From IMG/VR virus record IMGVR_UViG_3300017742_000113, positions 1 through 24,851 of that record: DNA of 24,851 bases; one strand, given 5' to 3'. Numbering within the stretch: position 1 is the first letter of the stretch; each line of letters starts with the position of its first letter. A program made the translations under genes and the position numbers. Under the pieces are notes generated by a model. The model had not been told where the DNA came from and made no database searches. It saw nothing but the letters and a program-made list of their open reading frames with translations. Below, piece after piece: positions 22,244 through 24,851 of this stretch. This DNA is from a virus.

Positions 22244-23818
22244 ATGGCACAAACCATTAAAATCAAAAGAAGTAGTAGTACCGCCGCTCCAACTTCACTA
22301 GGTGCTGGTGAGTTAGCGTATTCGTCTAATTCTAAAAAGCTCTTTGTAGGACACCCAAGTTCTTCAGCAGTAACAACAATAGGTGGAGACTTATTTGTTG
22401 AAATGCTAGACCACACAGCTGGTACACTTACAGCAAGTTCAGCTATAGTAGTTGATACCTCTAGTAAAATAGACCAGTTAAAAACTGGAAATATTGTAGT
22501 TACAGGTTCAAATAATACTATTAGTACAGCATCAGGCAACTTAACTATTAAACCAGCAGGTTCATTAATAGTACAACACGGCGGAACAGTAAGTTTAGCT
22601 AACCAAGCAACCTCTCTAACTATACAAGATAATGAAGCAGCAGCTTTAGACATAAACGAAGGCGGAACTTCTTATGTTAAATTTATCACAACAAATGGTG
22701 CAGAAGAAGTAGAGATTGGAAAAAATGTAGACTTAAATGGAGCATTAGATGTTTCAGGCGTAGCAACCTTAGGTTCAGCTGCAGTAACTGGAAACCTTAC
22801 AGTAAATACAGACAAATTCACAGTAGCAAGTGGTACAGGTAATACATTAGTAGCAGGTACTTTAGATGTAACTGGAAACTCCACCTTAACAGGTAACTTA
22901 GAAGTTGATGGTTCAACTCAATTAGATGGAAATGTTACTTTAGGTAATGCATCAGGAGATGTAATAACAGTAACAGGTACAGCAACCTTTACAGAATCCG
23001 CAGATTTTGATGGCGGTATATCAGTAGCTGGTTCACAGACTGTTAATATGGGTGGAAACAAAGTTACTAATATTGGTACTCCAGTACAAGCTACAGACGC
23101 AGTAACAAAAGCATATGTAGATGGTGTAAAACAAGCACTTGATATTAAAGATTCAGTAAGAATAGCTACAACAGCTAACTTATCAACAGCGTATAACAAT
23201 GGTACTAGTGGTGTCGGAGCGACACTAACAGCAGACGGAAATGGAGCTGTAACAATAGACAGCGTTGCATTAACTTCTGGAGATAGAGTACTTGTTAAAG
23301 ATCAAACAACAGGAACACAAAATGGTATATACTCTGTAACAACAGTTGGTGACGGTTCAAATCCATACGTTCTTACAAGAGCAACAGATGCAGATAGCTC
23401 CGCAGAAGTTACTGGAGGTATGTTTACCTTTGTAGAGGAAGGATCAGCAGCAGATGCAGGTTTCGTACTTTCAAATGTAACAGGTTCAGCAACAATCGGA
23501 ACGACTGCGTTAGTAATGACTCAGTTCTCTGGAGCAGGGTCAGTTACAGCAGGAGACGGATTATCTAAATCAGGTAATACTCTTTCAGTTAACGTAGATG
23601 ATGCATCAATAGAAGTTCATTCAAATGATAATCTTAGATTAAAAGGAGTATCAGCCGTACCAGAAGGCGTACTACTATATGGTGCAAATGGCGGTAGCTC
23701 TTTCGCTTCTTTATCAATCGGAACATATGATTCAACAAATTCAGTAGGACAAATGTTACAAGTTGGAGCAAATGGAACAATAGCATGGACAAATACTTTA
23801 GATGGAGGTACCTTCTAA
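22244..23818 (+). CDS. Tail fibre protein with beta-helical repeats
   Basis: This 524-residue protein starts after AGGA (22231-22234). Residues 1-40 (QTIKIKRSSSTAAPTSLGAG, then ELAYSSNSKKLFVG) are a small beta module found at fibre N-termini. Residues 70-280 are a run of short strands of the GNLTV / GTLDVTGNSTLTGNLEVDGS type, as expected for a trimeric beta-prism or beta-helix shaft. DAVTKAYVDGVKQALDIKDS near residue 285 is a widespread junction element. A globular part follows with GDRVLVKDQTTGTQNGIYSV (near 346), known in phage adhesin tips, then NTLSVNVDDASIEV and the end TNTLDGGTF. The protein is best seen as a side fibre that reads a host surface structure. No chaperone or peptidase domain is visible at its end. 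Confidence 0.8.
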   Translation: MAQTIKIKRSSSTAAPTSLGAGELAYSSNSKKLFVGHPSSSAVTTIGGDLFVEMLDHTAGTLTASSAIVVDTSSKIDQLKTGNIVVTGSNNTISTASGNLTIKPAGSLIVQHGGTVSLANQATSLTIQDNEAAALDINEGGTSYVKFITTNGAEEVEIGKNVDLNGALDVSGVATLGSAAVTGNLTVNTDKFTVASGTGNTLVAGTLDVTGNSTLTGNLEVDGSTQLDGNVTLGNASGDVITVTGTATFTESADFDGGISVAGSQTVNMGGNKVTNIGTPVQATDAVTKAYVDGVKQALDIKDSVRIATTANLSTAYNNGTSGVGATLTADGNGAVTIDSVALTSGDRVLVKDQTTGTQNGIYSVTTVGDGSNPYVLTRATDADSSAEVTGGMFTFVEEGSAADAGFVLSNVTGSATIGTTALVMTQFSGAGSVTAGDGLSKSGNTLSVNVDDASIEVHSNDNLRLKGVSAVPEGVLLYGANGGSSFASLSIGTYDSTNSVGQMLQVGANGTIAWTNTLDGGTF

Positions 23819-23821
23819 AAA

Positions 23822-24031
23822 ATGTCTCACGTAATAAAAGTCAAAAGGTCGGAAACAGCGAGTGCCACCCCAGATACAAGTGATTTGCAAACACACGAAT
23901 TAGCAATGAATGTAACAGACAAAAAAATATATACAAAAGCTGCAAATGGAAGTATAGTGACTATAGCTAGTCACAATCCAGACCAGCTAACCACAGAAGA
24001 TTTACTCGCTTTTTCAATAGCATTAGGATAA
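23822..24031 (+). CDS. Small protein related to fibre N-terminal module
   Basis: This 69-residue protein (MSHVIKVKRSETASATPDTS, then DLQTHELAMNVTDKKIYTKA) lines up with the N-terminal module of the preceding 524-residue fibre: IKVKRS with IKIKRS, HELAMNVTDKKIY with GELAYSSNSKKLF. It ends in a short helix (QLTTEDLLAFSIALG). It thus is the attachment module without a shaft, either a stand-alone capping or adaptor subunit or the remnant of a duplicated fibre gene. It starts three bases after the upstream stop and has no strong RBS, so translation may depend on coupling. The similarity is visible by eye; the role is inference. Confidence 0.6.
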   Translation: MSHVIKVKRSETASATPDTSDLQTHELAMNVTDKKIYTKAANGSIVTIASHNPDQLTTEDLLAFSIALG

Positions 24032-24035
24032 GATT

Positions 24036-24368
24036 ATGGCATCAGCATTTAAAACAGTATCAACGGCAAATGTAGGAACAGGACTAACAACAGTTTACAC
24101 TACTCCTTCAGGCACGACCGTTACTATCATTGGTTTATACCTTTGTAATCAAAGTGGCGGAGCATGTGAAGCTACTGTAGAATTTTATGACGCCTCAACA
24201 ACAACCCATGTAGGTATAGTTCATCAAATAGAAATACCAGGACAATCTACACTTGCACCGATAGGTGGGGATGCTAAAGTAGTATTAGAAGCAGGCGACG
24301 CAATAAAGGTTCAATCAAATATTGCAGATAGTCTAGATGTAATACTAAGTTATCTGGAGCAAACATAA
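24036..24368 (+). CDS. Small beta-rich structural protein
   Basis: This 110-residue protein (ASAFKTVSTANVGTGLTTVY, then TTPSGTTVTIIGLYLCNQSG) is almost entirely beta by pattern: TVEFYDASTTTHVGIVHQIE, GQSTLAPIGGDAKVVLEAGD and AIKVQSNIADSLDVILSYLE. This layout of a small jelly-roll-like domain, with a turn VLEAGDAIKVQSN before the last strands, is frequent in small genes beside marine phage fibres. I know no proven function. An AGGA lies in the end of the previous gene (24027-24030), six bases before this ATG. It may decorate the tail or cap the fibre, as a virion protein. Confidence 0.6.
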   Translation: MASAFKTVSTANVGTGLTTVYTTPSGTTVTIIGLYLCNQSGGACEATVEFYDASTTTHVGIVHQIEIPGQSTLAPIGGDAKVVLEAGDAIKVQSNIADSLDVILSYLEQT

Positions 24369-24369
24369 A

Positions 24370-24851
24370 ATGCCACTAATAGGTAAAGTTTTAGTACAAG
24401 AAAATGCAGTAGCAGGAAATGCTATATCTGCAACAAAAATAGCTGCAAATGCTGTCGGAACATCAGAGATTGCTGTAAATGCAGTAAGTGTTGCAGAACT
24501 TGCAACTAACTCAGTAGGAGCAGCACAGCTTCAAGCTACTGCAGTAACAGGAGTTGGAGACAATTCTATTACAGCGGCTTCTATAGCTTCAAACTCAGTA
24601 GATTCAGCACAATTAGTAACCGGAAGCATAGACGCTATACATTTGTCAACAGGAGCAGTAACAACAGCAAAGATAGCTGCAAATGCAGTTACTTCAAATG
24701 AGATAGCTGCTAACTCAGTAGATACTGCAGAAATAGCTACAGATGCAGTGGGAGCTTTACAACTTGCTGCAAACTCAGTAGATTCAGCAGAATTAGTTAC
24801 AGGTAGCATAGATTCAATACATATAGGAAACTTACAAGTAATAACAGGTAA
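24370..24851 (+). CDS. Decapeptide-repeat tail fibre (3' partial)
   Basis: The frame opens at ATG 24370, one base after the previous stop, and has no stop up to the end of the window, so at least 160 residues are encoded. It begins MPLIGKVLVQENAVAGNAIS and from residue 17 on consists of ten-residue units: KIAANAVGTS EIAVNAVSVA and so on, of the form (N/G/D)(A/S)(V/I)xxxx(I/L)xx, about thirteen copies. One unit pair is broken by a short insert (GVGDNSIT). Such decapeptide runs form extended, repetitive rods in phage fibres. It is the fourth fibre-type gene of the downstream cluster; the receptor-binding tip should lie beyond the window. Alanine, asparagine, serine and valine dominate; there is no aromatic residue in the visible part. 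Confidence 0.75.
   Translation, partial: MPLIGKVLVQENAVAGNAISATKIAANAVGTSEIAVNAVSVAELATNSVGAAQLQATAVTGVGDNSITAASIASNSVDSAQLVTGSIDAIHLSTGAVTTAKIAANAVTSNEIAANSVDTAEIATDAVGALQLAANSVDSAELVTGSIDSIHIGNLQVITG
24418..24828 (+). repeat. 30-base in-frame repeat array in fibre gene
   Basis: About thirteen 30-base units encode the decapeptides described for the partial fibre gene. One block encoding NSVDSAQLVTGSIDAIH (from 24592) recurs almost unchanged 180 bases later, from 24772, which equals six units and points to block duplication. The DNA of the units is related but not identical, and they are contiguous and coding, unlike a CRISPR array. Confidence 0.78.

Noticed and set aside
24418-24828. Regular 30-base repeats as a CRISPR array.
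   Set aside because: Units are contiguous, in frame, divergent and code for a decapeptide; there are no unique spacers and no cas genes.

Overview
This window is the tail half of the late (structural) gene cluster of a tailed double-stranded DNA phage. The tail is of the long, flexible, non-contractile (siphovirus) kind with a lambda-like tail-tip pathway. The sequence is AT-rich and uses AGA/AGT/ACA-type codons. All genes lie on the + strand and are packed with TAATG, ATGA or GTGA stop/start overlaps. The fibre-type proteins, such as the MANR..LG and IK(I/V)KRS families and the decapeptide-repeat fibre, look like those I associate with uncultured marine phages. A marine bacterial host is therefore my inference; nothing in the window names it. 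There are no replication, lysogeny or lysis genes, tRNAs, insertion sequences or CRISPR arrays here.

Region 1 (1-3881) is the neck and tail tube: a 5'-truncated gp6-like head-tail connector, a long neck/completion protein, a tail terminator (lambda U position) and a major tail tube protein. A textbook intrinsic terminator with a TTCG loop follows the tube gene. Region 2 (3893-11294) is tail assembly. It holds a gpG-like chaperone with a -1 frameshift extension (gpGT-like), a 1353-residue tape measure, then gpM-, gpL-, JAMM-peptidase (gpK N-half) and gpI-like tip proteins. The order is exactly that of lambda Z-U-V-G-T-H-M-L-K-I-J. Region 3 (11294-18817) is one 2507-residue gpJ-like tip protein with a very long fibre-like C-terminus.

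Region 4 (18817-21428) holds three tandem paralogues sharing an N-terminal tag (MANR..LG...GL.(V/I)SR.G.DV.T) and two small accessory genes. Region 5 (21507-end) begins behind a perfect consensus sigma70-type promoter (TTGACA, 17-bp spacer, TATAAT). It carries small beta-rich proteins, a 524-residue fibre protein, a small relative of that protein's N-terminus, and a fibre gene made of ten-residue repeats that runs off the end.

Together the genes build the connector, tail tube, assembly chaperones and ruler, tail tip and a large set of host-recognition proteins. The points most worth checking are: a 158-residue spacer, containing two carbohydrate-binding-module-like units, between the iron-sulfur cysteines of the gpL homologue; the tandem tagged paralogues; the perfect promoter inside a late operon; the duplicated tail tube fold; and the frameshift signal with an upstream Shine-Dalgarno-like element.
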